Shown here: piece after piece, positions 8,157-17,320 of the stretch
Layout of the letters: the number at the start of each line of letters is the position of its first letter
How positions within the stretch are numbered: the first letter of the stretch is position 1
The notes under the pieces: model-generated
Seen by the model: only the letters and a program-made list of their open reading frames with translations
The model's database searches: none
Told to the model about the DNA's origin: nothing
Assembly (NCBI RefSeq): GCF_002005225.1
Contig: NZ_CP019724.1
Location: 7,017,001 to 7,081,000 of the forward strand
Source of the DNA: Streptomyces pactum
GTDB taxonomy: Bacteria > Actinomycetota > Actinomycetes > Streptomycetales > Streptomycetaceae
Length of the DNA stretch: 64,000 nt
Direction of reading: 5' to 3'
Position numbers and translations under genes: made by a program

Positions 8157-10538
8157 TCAGCAGGCGCCGAGGTCCTGCCAGACGCCCCACTCACCCGTGG
8201 TGCCGGGCTCCTCGCCCTTCGTCCACCACTTCGACTTCCACGAGTGCCCCTCGTGGGACACCGTGATGCCACCGCCGTACGGGGTGGCCGCGTCCCAGGC
8301 CGGGGCCGCGCACTGCCCGGTGCCGTCCGTCGGGCTCGGACTCGGGCTCGGGGACCCGGAACCCGTGGGCGTGGGCGTCGGGGTGGGGGTCGGCGTCCCG
8401 GTCCCGGGCTCCACGACGGTCGTTCCGCGGGCCAGGTCACCCGCCAGGGCGTACGTCTTCCCGCCGAAGGAGACCGTCCAGTTCGACGGGGTCGACACCG
8501 GCAGGTAGTAGACGAGGTCCACCGTCGTGGAGGCGCCCGGCGCCAGCGACTGCCAGGCCGGCAGCCTCAGTGAGACGCGGTGGTAGTCGCCCTTCAGGCC
8601 GCCGACGTTGGCGCCCGTGTGGTCGCTGCGGATCACCGAAGTGCCCCAGCCGGACTGGTCCTTGGCGTTGCCGGGCGCGGAGGTGGCGTAGTCGAACCGG
8701 AACTCCGTACCGCCGGGCAGGGCCGTCTTCGTGTTGTTGGTGATCTTCAGCTTGGGGCTGATCGGGTAGTTGGAGTCGCCGAGCGGGAACTCCCCGAACG
8801 CCACGTCGACGTCGAGCGCCTCGGCCGGCATGTCGATCGTGGCGCGCTCGGCACCGTAGGGGGAGGCCGACTTGAACGTGTCGTACATCGTGTCCGTCAG
8901 CGTCGAGCCCGGCACGTACTGCCCCCTGCCCGCGTCCCAGGCGTAGTCGCCCGCCAGCTCCCACACCATCGTGCCGCCGATGCCGCGGTCGGCCACGTAG
9001 TCCGCCTTGGCCTTCACCGACTGTTCGTCCTCGGTGGACAGGAAGACCTTCTTCTCGGCGTTCCACAGCCAGGGGGCGACCAGCGTGGCGTCGTACTTGC
9101 GGGCGTACGTCCCGGTCAGCTTCGTGTCGGCGGGGAAGCCGTAGTCGGTGACGTAGTCGCCGACGATGCCCTTCTCCAGGTTCTTGGCGTGCCACATCGG
9201 GTTGGAGCCCGCGGGCGACTCCTCGCCGTCGGTGTCCAGGTCGTGCCACAGGTTGTCGATGCCGACCGCGCCGTCACCGCACTTGGTCAGGCCGGAGCCC
9301 GCCGGGCAGTCCGTGGAGGGTGCCTTGCCCCAGAGCCCGTCGGTGCCGCCGGTGACGTTCTTGAATCCGCGCGTGTAGTACGGCAGGCCGATGTTGATCC
9401 GGCCGGCCGGCATCGAGCCGCGGAAGTAGTGGTAGGCCCAGTCGGTGTTGAGGTAGCCGACGCCGCCGTACTGGGAGGTGGTGTAGACACCCGCGGCGGC
9501 GAGTTCGGAGTCCTTGCCGTCGTCGAAGAGGGAGGCGTTCGGGCCGACGTGCTCGTTCCAGGCGCCGTGCAGGTCGTACGACATGATGTTGACGTAGTCC
9601 AGGTACTTCTGGACCTGGAAGGTCTCCATGCCGCGCAGCAGGTAACCGGAGGACGGCGCGGCGACGGAGAGGAGGTAGTGCCTGCCGTCCGCGGCGCCCG
9701 CGCGGTCGAGCTTCTCGCGCAGCGTCTTCATCAGCGCCGCGTATCCCTTGACCAGCCCCGCCCGGCGGCCGTTCGCGAAGGACCAGTCGAGCGGGTTCCC
9801 CGCGTCCTTCATCGTCGTCGGGTACTCGTAGTCGATGTCGACGCCGTTGAAGCCGTACTTCCGGACGAAGTCGACCGCGGAGTCCGCGAAGGTCTCGATG
9901 CCGGCCTGGTTGACCGAGCCGTCGGCGTGGGTGGCCATCGAGTAGAAGCCGCCCGAGTCCACGCGGGTGCCGTCGTCCGCGAAGTAGCCGCCCGTCTCGG
10001 CCCACCCGCCCACCGAGATCATCGTCTTGACGTCCGGGTGCTGCTTCTTGAACTTGTTGAGCAGGTTGAAGTGGCCCTTGTAGGGGAGGTCCGGGTCCAT
10101 CCCGGCGCCCTCGACCCCGGGCCACGTCATGCCGGTCGCGGGGTTCTTCGCGGTGTCCGAGCCGACGGAGAGTCTGTTGCCGCCGTCCACGTGCGCGAAG
10201 GCGTAGTTGATGTGGGTGATCTTGTCCCACGGGATGTCCGAGGCGAGATAGGCGGGCTTGCCGTCCTTGCCGGTGCGCCAGCCCGTGAAGTAGCCGATCA
10301 CGCGCCGCGGGTGGTCGGCGCCCATCTTCTCCCGGCCCGCGGAGTCGTAGACCGAGCAGTAGGGAACGTTGACGCCGGGGGTCCGGTAGAGCCCGTCGGG
10401 ACGACAGGTCTCCTGGCCGGCGGCTTGCGAAGCGGTCGCCGGGAGGCCGGCGAGCAGTAGGCCGGCGACGGCGGCGGCCGCCGCGAACAGGGCCGGCCCC
10501 GCTCTGTGGCGGGATCTGGAGGGTGACGGGGAAGGCAC
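8157..10538 (-). CDS. Secreted chitinase, GH18 with C-terminal CBM5/12-type chitin-binding module
   Basis: 793 residues from the GTG at 10538 (GGAGAGG upstream). An Arg-rich signal peptide with cleavage near ATASQA is followed by a large GH18 domain (about 60-560). The catalytic strand [11 protein letters not shown] puts the proton-donor Glu at about residue 238; [21 protein letters not shown] and [12 protein letters not shown] are other GH18 strands. A beta-rich domain (about 570-700), a Pro/Thr then Pro/Ser linker and a Cys-bounded module ending [11 protein letters not shown] (Trp-rich CBM5/12) complete it. It should cleave chitin outside the cell. The promoter carries paired chi-type repeats, so DasR/GlcNAc-linked control is likely. 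I recall a similar gene next to the rib cluster in S. coelicolor. Confidence 0.93.
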   Translation of the reverse strand: MPSPSPSRSRHRAGPALFAAAAAVAGLLLAGLPATASQAAGQETCRPDGLYRTPGVNVPYCSVYDSAGREKMGADHPRRVIGYFTGWRTGKDGKPAYLASDIPWDKITHINYAFAHVDGGNRLSVGSDTAKNPATGMTWPGVEGAGMDPDLPYKGHFNLLNKFKKQHPDVKTMISVGGWAETGGYFADDGTRVDSGGFYSMATHADGSVNQAGIETFADSAVDFVRKYGFNGVDIDYEYPTTMKDAGNPLDWSFANGRRAGLVKGYAALMKTLREKLDRAGAADGRHYLLSVAAPSSGYLLRGMETFQVQKYLDYVNIMSYDLHGAWNEHVGPNASLFDDGKDSELAAAGVYTTSQYGGVGYLNTDWAYHYFRGSMPAGRINIGLPYYTRGFKNVTGGTDGLWGKAPSTDCPAGSGLTKCGDGAVGIDNLWHDLDTDGEESPAGSNPMWHAKNLEKGIVGDYVTDYGFPADTKLTGTYARKYDATLVAPWLWNAEKKVFLSTEDEQSVKAKADYVADRGIGGTMVWELAGDYAWDAGRGQYVPGSTLTDTMYDTFKSASPYGAERATIDMPAEALDVDVAFGEFPLGDSNYPISPKLKITNNTKTALPGGTEFRFDYATSAPGNAKDQSGWGTSVIRSDHTGANVGGLKGDYHRVSLRLPAWQSLAPGASTTVDLVYYLPVSTPSNWTVSFGGKTYALAGDLARGTTVVEPGTGTPTPTPTPTPTGSGSPSPSPSPTDGTGQCAAPAWDAATPYGGGITVSHEGHSWKSKWWTKGEEPGTTGEWGVWQDLGAC

Positions 10539-10568
10539 AGTCGGTTCCTCTCCACGGAAGTTGCGCAG

Positions 10569-10611
10569 ACCCTAGAGAGGACTAGACCAGTGAGTCAATA
10601 GGTATGGACCA
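10569..10611 (-). promoter_or_regulatory. Chitinase promoter with paired 12-bp chi-type repeats (one DasR-box-like)
   Basis: Read on the minus strand, a -35 TTGACT (10598-10593) and a -10 TAGGGT (10574-10569) are separated by 18 bp. Two related 12-mers, on the minus strand TGGTCCATACCT (10611-10600) and TGGTCTAGTCCT (10589-10578), lie 22 bp apart. The second falls in the spacer and, with its flank, reads ACTGGTCTAGTCCT. Direct repeats of this form are known from Streptomyces chitinase promoters, and the second copy resembles the DasR-responsive element. Confidence 0.8.
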
Positions 10612-10756
10612 ATCTCAAGGTGGTTGGGTGGTGGCCCAGTTGGGGACGACCGTCGTGCCTCCCGGGCCTCTCGTAAAGCAAGCTGTGAGCTACCGCACAC
10701 GCTGCGTCCGCATGGACGGCGATCAGGCGTGGCACACTGGCCGTGTACCAGAAGCA

Positions 10757-10883
10757 GCGCACTCCGGGGTCGGTGAAAGTCCGAACCGGCGGTTACAGTC
10801 CGCGACCCGGTCGCCTCCAGCGACCGGTTGACCAGGTGAAATTCCTGGACCGACGGTTAAAGTCCGGATGGGAGGCAGTGCGC
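10757..10883 (+). promoter_or_regulatory. FMN riboswitch (RFN element)
   Basis: The aptamer is closed by GCGCAC (10757-10762) and GTGCGC (10878-10883). Between them are the conserved pieces of the RFN element: GGGTCGGTGAAAGTCCGAAC, GGCGGTTACAGTCCGCGACC, TGACCAGGTGAAATTCCTGG and ACCGACGGTTAAAGTCCGGA followed by TGGGAGGCAG. It lies about 150 nt before ribE and should shut down the rib operon when FMN is abundant. Confidence 0.97.
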
Positions 10884-10885
10884 GG

Positions 10886-10951
10886 CGGGCGAGCATACGT
10901 GCGCGCCGCCGATCTCTGGGCTCGCCCGTTGCCGGGCGGGTCCCGTCCGGC
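10886..10951 (+). promoter_or_regulatory. Probable expression platform of the FMN riboswitch
   Basis: Just after the aptamer, CGGGCGAGC (10886-10894) pairs perfectly with GCTCGCCCG (10920-10928), and a second hairpin forms between GCCGGGC (10931-10937) and GTCCGGC (10945-10951). No U-run follows, so control may act through Rho or translation rather than an intrinsic terminator. This is inference. Confidence 0.5.
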
Positions 10952-11035
10952 GTCGCTCCCGGTGTCCTCGCTCGCGATCTCTGTCGTTCCGACAGCCCCG
11001 GAGTCCGTGCCCGAAGAGGCAGGAGGACCCGGGAA

Positions 11036-11638
11036 GTGTTCACCGGAATCGTCGAAGAGCTGGGTGAGATCACCGCCGTCGAAACCCTCGACGACGCCTG
11101 TCGCTTCCGGCTGCGCGGCCCCGTGGTCACCGACGGCGCACGGCACGGCGACTCCATCGCCGTCAACGGCGTCTGCCTCACGGTCGTCGACCACGAGGGC
11201 GACGAGTTCACCGCCGACGTGATGGCCGAGACCCTGAACCGCTCCAGCCTGGGCGTTCTCGCCGTCGGCTCCCGCGTCAACCTGGAGCGCCCCACCGCCG
11301 TCGGCGCCCGCCTCGGCGGGCACATCGTGCAGGGCCACGTCGACGGCACCGGCGAGATCCTGGAGCGCAAGCCCTCCGAGCACTGGGAGCTCGTGAAGAT
11401 CTCCCTGCCCGCGGACCTCGCCCGCTACGTCGTGGAGAAGGGCTCCATCACCGTCGACGGCATCAGCCTCACCGTCGTCGACGCCGGCCCCGACTTCTTC
11501 ACCGTCAGCCTCATCCCCACCACCCTCGCCCTGACCACGCTCGGTCTGAAGCAGCCCGGCGACCCGGTCAACCTCGAGGTGGACGTCATCGCCAAGTACG
11601 TGGAGCGGCTGCTCGGCGTCCAGGGGGGCACCCGGTGA
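11036..11638 (+). CDS. ribE: Riboflavin synthase alpha chain
   Basis: 200 residues. It makes riboflavin by dismutation of two 6,7-dimethyl-8-ribityllumazine molecules. Two tandem lumazine-binding barrels are seen: [12 protein letters not shown], then NGVCLTVVD and [11 protein letters not shown]; second repeat [27 protein letters not shown] and [12 protein letters not shown]. The GTG at 11036 has AGGAGG nine bases upstream; longer open reading upstream runs through the riboswitch. It is the first gene of the operon and its stop overlaps ribM (GTGA). Confidence 0.97.
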   Translation: MFTGIVEELGEITAVETLDDACRFRLRGPVVTDGARHGDSIAVNGVCLTVVDHEGDEFTADVMAETLNRSSLGVLAVGSRVNLERPTAVGARLGGHIVQGHVDGTGEILERKPSEHWELVKISLPADLARYVVEKGSITVDGISLTVVDAGPDFFTVSLIPTTLALTTLGLKQPGDPVNLEVDVIAKYVERLLGVQGGTR

Positions 11639-12279
11639 ACTGGCTCAACTCCGAGGCGTTCACGCTCTTCGACCAGCACATCAAATGGTCGGACATGATC
11701 GGCAACGTGATCGGTCTGCTCGGCCTCGCACTCGGCTGGCGGCGCTCCATCTGGACCTGGCCCGTGCAGTTCGTCTCCGGGCTCGTCCTCTTCACCGCCT
11801 TCGCCACCGCCCACCTGTCCGGCAGCGCGGGCAAGCAGATCGTCGTCATGGCCGTCGCCGCCTGGGGCTTTTGGCAGTGGAACCGCGGCCGGCGGCAGAC
11901 CCAGGACGGAACCATCGCCGTCCGGTTCGCCACCGGCCTCGAACGACTCCTTCTGGTGGGTGCCGCAGTCGTGGGAACCCTCGCGGTGGGAGGCCTGTTC
12001 ACCCTCTATCCCTCGCTGTCCTGGGACCCCTGGCCGGACGCGTACATCTTCGTCGGCACCGTCGTCGCCATGTACGCCCAGGCGCGCGGCATGGTCGAGT
12101 TCTGGTTCGCCTGGCTGCTGGTCGACCTGGTCGGCGTCCCGCTGAACTTCGCCAACGGCTTCGCCTTCTCCGGCTTCGTCTACGTCATCTACGGCGCGCT
12201 CGTCCTGTGGGGCCTGCGCGACTGGTGGCTGCGCTCCCGCACCGCGGCGCGGCCCGTCCCGGAAGGAGCGCCCGCATGA
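11635..12279 (+). CDS. ribM: PnuC-type transporter, probable riboflavin importer RibM
   Basis: 214 residues with 7-8 hydrophobic segments of the PnuC fold. The N-terminus has [20 protein letters not shown] and the C-terminal half has [21 protein letters not shown], the WxxWxxxD-like core of PnuC proteins. PnuC proteins take up nicotinamide riboside by facilitated diffusion. However, members placed inside FMN-riboswitch rib operons of Streptomyces and Corynebacterium are riboflavin transporters, which I adopt from context. The GTG start overlaps the ribE stop; the stop overlaps ribBA (ATGA), so translation is coupled. Confidence 0.88.
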   Translation: MNWLNSEAFTLFDQHIKWSDMIGNVIGLLGLALGWRRSIWTWPVQFVSGLVLFTAFATAHLSGSAGKQIVVMAVAAWGFWQWNRGRRQTQDGTIAVRFATGLERLLLVGAAVVGTLAVGGLFTLYPSLSWDPWPDAYIFVGTVVAMYAQARGMVEFWFAWLLVDLVGVPLNFANGFAFSGFVYVIYGALVLWGLRDWWLRSRTAARPVPEGAPA

Positions 12280-13565
12280 GCACGGCACCCATTCTCTACA
12301 GCACCGAAGGCCTCGACGACCTCACGCTCGACCCCGTCGAGCAGGCCGTCGCCGACATCGCCGCCGGCCGCCCGGTCGTGGTCGTCGACGACGAGGACCG
12401 CGAGAACGAGGGCGACCTCGTCATCGCCGCCGAGAAGGCGACCGAGGAGATCGTCGCCTTCATGATGAGCGAGTGCCGCGGCCTGATCTGCGCCCCCATG
12501 GAGGGCGACGAACTCGACCGGCTCCGCCTGCCGCAGATGGTCGACGACAACACCGAGTCGATGAAGACCGCCTTCACCGTCTCGGTGGACGCCACCGCCG
12601 CGCACGGCGTCAGCACCGGCATCTCCGCCGCCGACCGCGCCACCACCCTCCAGCTCCTGGCGAGCGGCACCGCCGAGCCGGACGACCTGGTCCGCCCGGG
12701 CCACATCTTCCCGCTGCGCGCCCGCTCCGGCGGTGTCCTCGTCCGCAACGGCCACACCGAGGCCGCCGTCGACCTCGCCCGCCTGGCGGGCCTGCGCCCG
12801 GCCGGCGCCATCGTCGAGATCGCCGGCGAGGACGGGCGCATGCTGCGGCTGCCCGAGCTGATCCCGTTCGCCCGCAAGCACGGCCTGACGATCATCTCCA
12901 TCGAGGACCTCATCGCCTACCGCCGCGGCGAGGAGCCCACCGTCCGCCGCGAGGCCGAGGTCCGGCTGCCCACCCGGCACGGCGAGTTCACGGCGTACGG
13001 CTACCGCTCCACCGTCGACGGCGTCGAGCACGTCGCCCTCGTGCACGGCAACCTCGGCGACGGAACGGACGTCCTCGTCCGCATCCACTCCGAATGCCTC
13101 ACCGGCGACGTCTTCGGCTCCCAGCGCTGCGACTGCGGCCCCCAGCTCGACGCCTCCCTGGACCGCATCCAGGCCGAGGGCCGGGGAGTGGTCGTCTACC
13201 TGCGCGGCCACGAGGGACGCGGCATCGGCCTGATGTCCAAGCTGCGCGCCTACGAACTCCAGGAGCGTGGCCGGGACACCCTCGACGCCAACCTGGAACT
13301 CGGCCTGCCCGCCGACGCCCGCGACTACGGCGCCGGCGCCCAGATCCTCGACGACCTCGGCGTGCGCGCCGTGCGCCTGATGACCAACAACCCGGACAAG
13401 AGCGACGCCCTCGTCCGGCACGGGATCGAGGTCACCGGCCGCGAGCCGATGCCCGTCCAGGCCGGCGAGCACAACCTCCGCTACCTGCGCACCAAGCGGG
13501 ACCGGATGGGACACGACCTGCCCTGGCTGGACACGACGCCCGTGTCCACCTGCGGCAACCAGTAA
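12276..13565 (+). CDS. ribBA: Bifunctional DHBP synthase / GTP cyclohydrolase II
   Basis: 429 residues. The N-terminal half (about 20-220) is 3,4-dihydroxy-2-butanone 4-phosphate synthase: [18 protein letters not shown] holds the acidic metal/ribulose-5-phosphate site, with [15 protein letters not shown] and [11 protein letters not shown]. The C-terminal half (about 225-420) is GTP cyclohydrolase II, with the zinc site in [20 protein letters not shown] and [15 protein letters not shown]. Together they provide both precursors of riboflavin. GGAAGGAG lies upstream of the ATG, which overlaps the ribM stop. Confidence 0.97.
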   Translation: MSTAPILYSTEGLDDLTLDPVEQAVADIAAGRPVVVVDDEDRENEGDLVIAAEKATEEIVAFMMSECRGLICAPMEGDELDRLRLPQMVDDNTESMKTAFTVSVDATAAHGVSTGISAADRATTLQLLASGTAEPDDLVRPGHIFPLRARSGGVLVRNGHTEAAVDLARLAGLRPAGAIVEIAGEDGRMLRLPELIPFARKHGLTIISIEDLIAYRRGEEPTVRREAEVRLPTRHGEFTAYGYRSTVDGVEHVALVHGNLGDGTDVLVRIHSECLTGDVFGSQRCDCGPQLDASLDRIQAEGRGVVVYLRGHEGRGIGLMSKLRAYELQERGRDTLDANLELGLPADARDYGAGAQILDDLGVRAVRLMTNNPDKSDALVRHGIEVTGREPMPVQAGEHNLRYLRTKRDRMGHDLPWLDTTPVSTCGNQ

Positions 13566-13585
13566 GCAAGGACCCCAGGAGAGAC

Positions 13586-14092
13586 ATGAGCGGCAAGGGT
13601 GCACCGGAGCTGTCCGTACGCAACGTGGGAGACCTGCGGGTCGCCGTCGTCGCGGCGCAGTGGCACGACAAGGTGATGGACGGACTGGTGGACGGCGCGC
13701 TGCGCGCCCTGCACGAGCTGGGCATCGACGAGCCGACCCTGCTCAGGGTCCCCGGCAGCTTCGAGCTGCCGGTGGTCGCCAAGGTCCTCGCGGGCCGCGG
13801 CTACGACGCGATCGTCGCCCTCGGCGTCGTCATCCGCGGCGGCACCCCCCACTTCGACTACGTGTGCCAGGGCGTGACCCAGGGCCTCGTCCAGGTCTCC
13901 GTGGAGACCGGCGTCCCCATCGGCTTCGGCGTCCTCACCTGTGACACCGAGGAGCAGGCCCTGGACCGGGCCGGCCTCGAGGGCTCCACCGAGGACAAGG
14001 GGCACGAGGCGGTGACCGCGGCCGTCGCCACGGCGGCCACGCTCCGCTCGGTATCCGAACCGTGGCGTCAGGCCGGTGGGCACTACGCGTAA
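13586..14092 (+). CDS. ribH: 6,7-dimethyl-8-ribityllumazine synthase
   Basis: 168 residues. It condenses the pyrimidine from the GTP branch with dihydroxybutanone phosphate to give lumazine, the substrate of RibE. Motifs: [47 protein letters not shown] (the catalytic His loop), [20 protein letters not shown] and NKGHEA-type turn (here DKGHEA). CAGGAGA precedes the ATG. It follows ribBA by 20 bp. Confidence 0.97.
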   Translation: MSGKGAPELSVRNVGDLRVAVVAAQWHDKVMDGLVDGALRALHELGIDEPTLLRVPGSFELPVVAKVLAGRGYDAIVALGVVIRGGTPHFDYVCQGVTQGLVQVSVETGVPIGFGVLTCDTEEQALDRAGLEGSTEDKGHEAVTAAVATAATLRSVSEPWRQAGGHYA

Positions 14093-14105
14093 AGTGGGCG
14101 CCACC

Positions 14106-14378
14106 ATGTCCAAGAAGACTTTCGAGGAGCTCTTCACCGAGCTCCAGCACAAGGCCGCCGACGGCGACCCAGCCACCTCCCGCACCGCCGAGCTGGTGGA
14201 CAAGGGGGTCCATGCCATCGGCAAGAAGGTCGTCGAAGAGGCCGCCGAGGTCTGGATGGCCGCCGAGTACGAGGGCAAGGAGGCGGCGGCCGAGGAGATC
14301 TCCCAGCTCCTGTACCACGTCCAGGTGATGATGGTCGCCCGCGGGATCTCCCTGGACGACGTCTACGCCCACCTGTAG
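14106..14378 (+). CDS. hisE: Phosphoribosyl-ATP pyrophosphatase
   Basis: 90 residues, the normal length of stand-alone HisE. It hydrolyses phosphoribosyl-ATP to phosphoribosyl-AMP, the second step of histidine synthesis. The all-alpha MazG-like motif is clear: [15 protein letters not shown], then [18 protein letters not shown]. There is no strong ribosome site before the ATG at 14106; an in-frame GTG at 14076 would overlap ribH and could allow coupling. It sits directly between ribH and hisG, linking the riboflavin and histidine genes. Confidence 0.95.
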   Translation: MSKKTFEELFTELQHKAADGDPATSRTAELVDKGVHAIGKKVVEEAAEVWMAAEYEGKEAAAEEISQLLYHVQVMMVARGISLDDVYAHL

Positions 14379-14426
14379 AGCCCGACCGCCGTTTTCCACC
14401 CCATTCACGCAAAGGAAGCCGACCTC

Positions 14427-15284
14427 ATGCTGCGCATCGCCGTCCCCAACAAGGGTTCCCTGTCAGGCCCCGCGGGGGAGATGCTGCATGAGGCCGGCTA
14501 CCAGCAGCGCCGCGAGTCCAAAGAACTGCGGATCGTCGACCCGACGAACGAGGTCGAGTTCTTCTACCTCCGCCCCCGCGACATCGCGATCTACGTCTCC
14601 TCCGGCAAGCTCGACATCGGCATCACCGGCCGGGACCTGCTGATCGACTCCGGCGCCGACGCCGAGGAGATCCTCCCGCTCGGCTTCGCCCGCTCCACCT
14701 TCCGCTTCGCCGGCAAGCCGGGCACCGCGAGCGGCGTCGAGGACCTCAAGGGCCGGACCGTCGCCACCTCCTACGAGGGCATCGTCGCCGCGCACCTGGC
14801 GGACCAGGGCGTCGACGCCTCCGTCGTCCACCTCGACGGAGCCGTCGAGACCGCCATCGAACTCGGTGTCGCCGAGGTCATCGCGGACGTCGTCGAGACC
14901 GGGACCTCGCTGCGCAACGCGGGCCTGGAGGTCTTCGGCGACCCCATCATGACGTCCGAGGCCATCGTGATCCGCCGCTCCGGCGCGGAGCCCGACGAGA
15001 CCACCGAACCCAAGGTGCAGCAGTTCCTGCGCCGCCTCCAGGGCGTCCTGGTGGCCCGGACGTACGTGATGATGGACTACGACTGCCGTGTGGAGCAGTT
15101 GGAGAAGGCCGTGGCACTCACCCCCGGCCTGGAGTCCCCGACCGTCTCCCCGCTGCACAACGAGGGCTGGGTCGCCGTCCGCGCGATGGTCCCGGCCAAG
15201 GACGCCCAGCGGATCATGGACGACCTCTACGAGATCGGTGCCCGGGCCATCCTGACCACGGCCATCCACGCCTGCCGTCTCTGA
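14427..15284 (+). CDS. hisG: ATP phosphoribosyltransferase, long form
   Basis: 285 residues, matching the long (HisZ-independent) form with a C-terminal ACT-like regulatory domain. It catalyses the first committed step of histidine synthesis, PRPP + ATP. Motifs: LRIAVPNKGSLSGPAGEML, DIAIYVSSGKLDIGITGRDL, the PRPP-binding IADVVETGTSLRNAGLEV, and the C-terminal SPLHNEGWVAVRAMVPAKDA. AAAGGAAG lies about ten bases before the ATG. It follows hisE by 48 bp and probably shares its transcript. Confidence 0.97.
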   Translation: MLRIAVPNKGSLSGPAGEMLHEAGYQQRRESKELRIVDPTNEVEFFYLRPRDIAIYVSSGKLDIGITGRDLLIDSGADAEEILPLGFARSTFRFAGKPGTASGVEDLKGRTVATSYEGIVAAHLADQGVDASVVHLDGAVETAIELGVAEVIADVVETGTSLRNAGLEVFGDPIMTSEAIVIRRSGAEPDETTEPKVQQFLRRLQGVLVARTYVMMDYDCRVEQLEKAVALTPGLESPTVSPLHNEGWVAVRAMVPAKDAQRIMDDLYEIGARAILTTAIHACRL

Positions 15285-15304
15285 GCGCGACCCGGAGCGA
15301 CGCC

Positions 15305-15784
15305 ATGCCCGACACCACGCCTCCCGCCACGCCGGACCCGCCCGCACTGCCGGTGACCTTCCGGCCGGGGCGCACCCGTGCGGTCCTGACCGTCCTCGCC
15401 GTCGGCACGTTCGCGACCATCACGGCGATCGGAATGCTGCTGGACGGGCTCGGCACGGGGGAGCGCCTCAGCTTCGCGCTGACGGCCCTCCTCCTCGCCG
15501 GGGTCCTGCTCCTGCTGGCCCGGCCCCGGGTCACCGCCGACGAGGCGGGCGTCACCGTCGTCAACCTCACCGCCAAGCGGCGCCTCGCCTGGGCCGAGAT
15601 CATCCGGGTCAACCTCCGCAACGGCGATCCCTGGGCCTTCCTCGACCTCAGTGACGGCACCAGCCTGCCCGCGCTCGGTATCCAGCCCGGTATCGCCCGG
15701 CAGCGCGCCGTCCAGGACGCGCGTGCTCTGCGCGCACTCGTCGAGGCCCGTTCCGCCGCCGCCCCCGAGGCTCCCCGCGGCTGA
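15305..15784 (+). CDS. PH-domain membrane protein, unknown function
   Basis: 159 residues. Two hydrophobic segments (about 28-50 and 56-76) lie after a Pro-rich start. They are followed by a bacterial PH-like domain (about 80-135) with RPRVTADEAGVTVVNL, RRLAWAEIIRVNLRNGD and PWAFLDLSDGTSLPALGIQ. The arrangement, TM pair then PH domain with W-E-I and LxDG elements, is common in actinobacteria. The 20-bp gap after hisG puts it in the same operon; it plays no known part in histidine synthesis. Confidence 0.8.
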   Translation: MPDTTPPATPDPPALPVTFRPGRTRAVLTVLAVGTFATITAIGMLLDGLGTGERLSFALTALLLAGVLLLLARPRVTADEAGVTVVNLTAKRRLAWAEIIRVNLRNGDPWAFLDLSDGTSLPALGIQPGIARQRAVQDARALRALVEARSAAAPEAPRG

Positions 15785-15840
15785 CGCGGCAGCGGCGCCC
15801 CTGCCGCGGGCACCCTTTTCGTGATTAATCTGGGAACGAC

Positions 15841-15988
15841 GACGCGGCCGTCGCGTCCTCACCCCTGTCGCTCCGCCCGGTGCGCGGGGGTTCCTGCTGA
15901 CCGAGGAGTGACTCCCTCCGGCGATGGACGGATCGTCCTGCAGTACCTGCGCCGCTCCCTGCTGTGACTTCCCACAGGCGGCGGCATC
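15841..15988 (+). promoter_or_regulatory. Structured leader before the CNNM gene pair, class unknown
   Basis: Several hairpins follow one another: GACGCG/CGCGTC (15841-15857), GGAGT/ACTCC (15905-15915), GGACG/CGTCC (15926-15935 region) and a longer pairing of GCCGC with GCGGC near the end. The downstream genes are CNNM/CorC-type, often linked to magnesium or cobalt, so a metal-sensing leader is conceivable. The conserved core of the M-box is not evident, so I do not assign a class. The stretch AACGACGACGCGG precedes it. Confidence 0.4.
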
Positions 15989-15992
15989 ATGA
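15924..15992 (+). CDS. Cys-rich mini-ORF (22 codons) overlapping the CNNM gene start
   Basis: An ATG at 15924 opens a 22-residue frame, MDGSSCSTCAAPCCDF then PQAAAS, ending at a TGA (15990-15992) that overlaps the ATG of the next gene as ATGA. Four of the first 14 residues are Cys in the pattern CxxCxxxCC. The CNNM gene lacks its own strong ribosome site, so it may depend on ribosomes finishing this frame. The mini-ORF's own site is weak (AGGAG about 15 bases upstream). Whether it is translated is unproven. Confidence 0.4.
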   Translation: MDGSSCSTCAAPCCDFPQAAAS

Positions 15993-17320
15993 CCACCCCC
16001 CTGCTGCTCCTGACCGCCGCGTTCCTGCTGATCCTCGCCAACGGCTTCTTCGTCGCAGCCGAGTTCGGCCTGGTGACCGTCGAACGCGCCGACGCCGAGC
16101 AGGCCGCCGCCGGCGGTGACCGACGTGCCCGCCGGGTCGTCGAGTCCCTCAAGGAGCTGTCCTTCCAGCTCTCCGGCACCCAGCTCGGCATCACCATCAC
16201 CTCCCTCGTCGTCGGCATGCTCGCCGAACCGGCGCTCGCCCAACTGCTGGACGGCCCCTTCACCGCGACCGGCCTCCCCGACGGCGCCGTCCCCGGCGTC
16301 TGTGTCGTCGTCGGCATGCTGCTGGCCTCCGCGGTGCAGATGGTGATCGGCGAACTGGTGCCCAAGAACTGGGCGGTGTCCAAGCCGCTCCAGGTCGCGC
16401 GCTTCGTCGCGGGCCCGCAGCACGCCTTCGCCCGGCTCTTCCACCCGGTGATCGCCGCGCTGAACGCCGTGGCCAACCGCCTGGTCCGCGCCCTGGGCAT
16501 CGAACCCACCGAGGAGCTGGCCTCCGCCCGCACCCCCGGCGAACTGGTCTCCCTGGCCCGGCACTCGGCCCGGGCCGGTGCCCTGGAACAGGACACCGCC
16601 GACCTCTTCGTCCGGACCCTGTCGCTGGGCGAGCTGACCGCGCAGCACGTCATGACCCCGCGCGTGAAGGTCAGTGCCCTGCACTCCTCGGCCACCGCAG
16701 AGGACGTGGTCAACCTGACCCGCGCCACCGGCCTGTCCCGCTTCCCCGTCTACCGGGAGAAGATCGACGAGATCGTCGGCATGGTCCACCTCAAGGACGC
16801 CCTCGCGGTCCCCGCGCACGACCGGCTGCGCACCCCCGCCGGCCGTATCGCCCGCCCGGCGCTGCTGGTCCCCGAGACCCTGCCCGTCAGGCCCCTGCTC
16901 ACCCGCCTGCGCAGCGAGCAGCCCATCGCGGTCGTCGTCGACGAGTACGGCGGCACGGCCGGCGTCGTCACCCTGGAGGACATCGTCGAGGAGCTCGTCG
17001 GCGAGGTCCGCGACGAGCACGACGGCCTGGACCTCCCCGAACTCGCCCCCGCCCCGCCCGAGGACGGCCGGCCCGCCTGGGACGTCGACGGCAGTTGCCG
17101 CGTCGACGCGCTGCGGCGCGTCGGCCTCGACGCGCCCGAGGGACCCTACGAGACCGTGGCCGGTCTCGTCGCCGACCTGCTCGGCCGTATCCCGGCCGTC
17201 GGCGACCGGGCGGAACTCCCCGGCTGGCGCCTCTCCGTCCGCCAGGTCGGCCACTACCGCGCCGAACGCATACGACTGGTGCGGACGGCGCCGGTCACCG
17301 TGCCGGAGGCAGCCCGATGA
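15989..17320 (+). CDS. CNNM/CorC-HlyC family transporter-like protein (DUF21-CBS-CorC_HlyC)
   Basis: 443 residues. The DUF21/CNNM membrane domain (about 1-195) begins LLLLTAAFLLILANGFFVAAEFGLV and contains SGTQLGITITSLVVGM and VIGELVPKNWAVSKP. A CBS pair follows (about 205-335; VMTPRVKVSALHSS, SRFPVYREKIDEIVGMVHLK, VVVDEYGGTAGVVTLEDIVE), then a C-terminal CorC_HlyC domain (WDVDGSCRVDALRRVG). Family members are linked to magnesium/cobalt efflux; the older name is hemolysin-related. The stop overlaps the next, related gene (ATGA). Confidence 0.92.
   Translation: MTTPLLLLTAAFLLILANGFFVAAEFGLVTVERADAEQAAAGGDRRARRVVESLKELSFQLSGTQLGITITSLVVGMLAEPALAQLLDGPFTATGLPDGAVPGVCVVVGMLLASAVQMVIGELVPKNWAVSKPLQVARFVAGPQHAFARLFHPVIAALNAVANRLVRALGIEPTEELASARTPGELVSLARHSARAGALEQDTADLFVRTLSLGELTAQHVMTPRVKVSALHSSATAEDVVNLTRATGLSRFPVYREKIDEIVGMVHLKDALAVPAHDRLRTPAGRIARPALLVPETLPVRPLLTRLRSEQPIAVVVDEYGGTAGVVTLEDIVEELVGEVRDEHDGLDLPELAPAPPEDGRPAWDVDGSCRVDALRRVGLDAPEGPYETVAGLVADLLGRIPAVGDRAELPGWRLSVRQVGHYRAERIRLVRTAPVTVPEAAR

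Noticed and set aside
15841..15988. M-box magnesium riboswitch
   Set aside because: The gene context is suggestive, but the conserved core of the M-box was not found. I kept only an unclassified structured leader.
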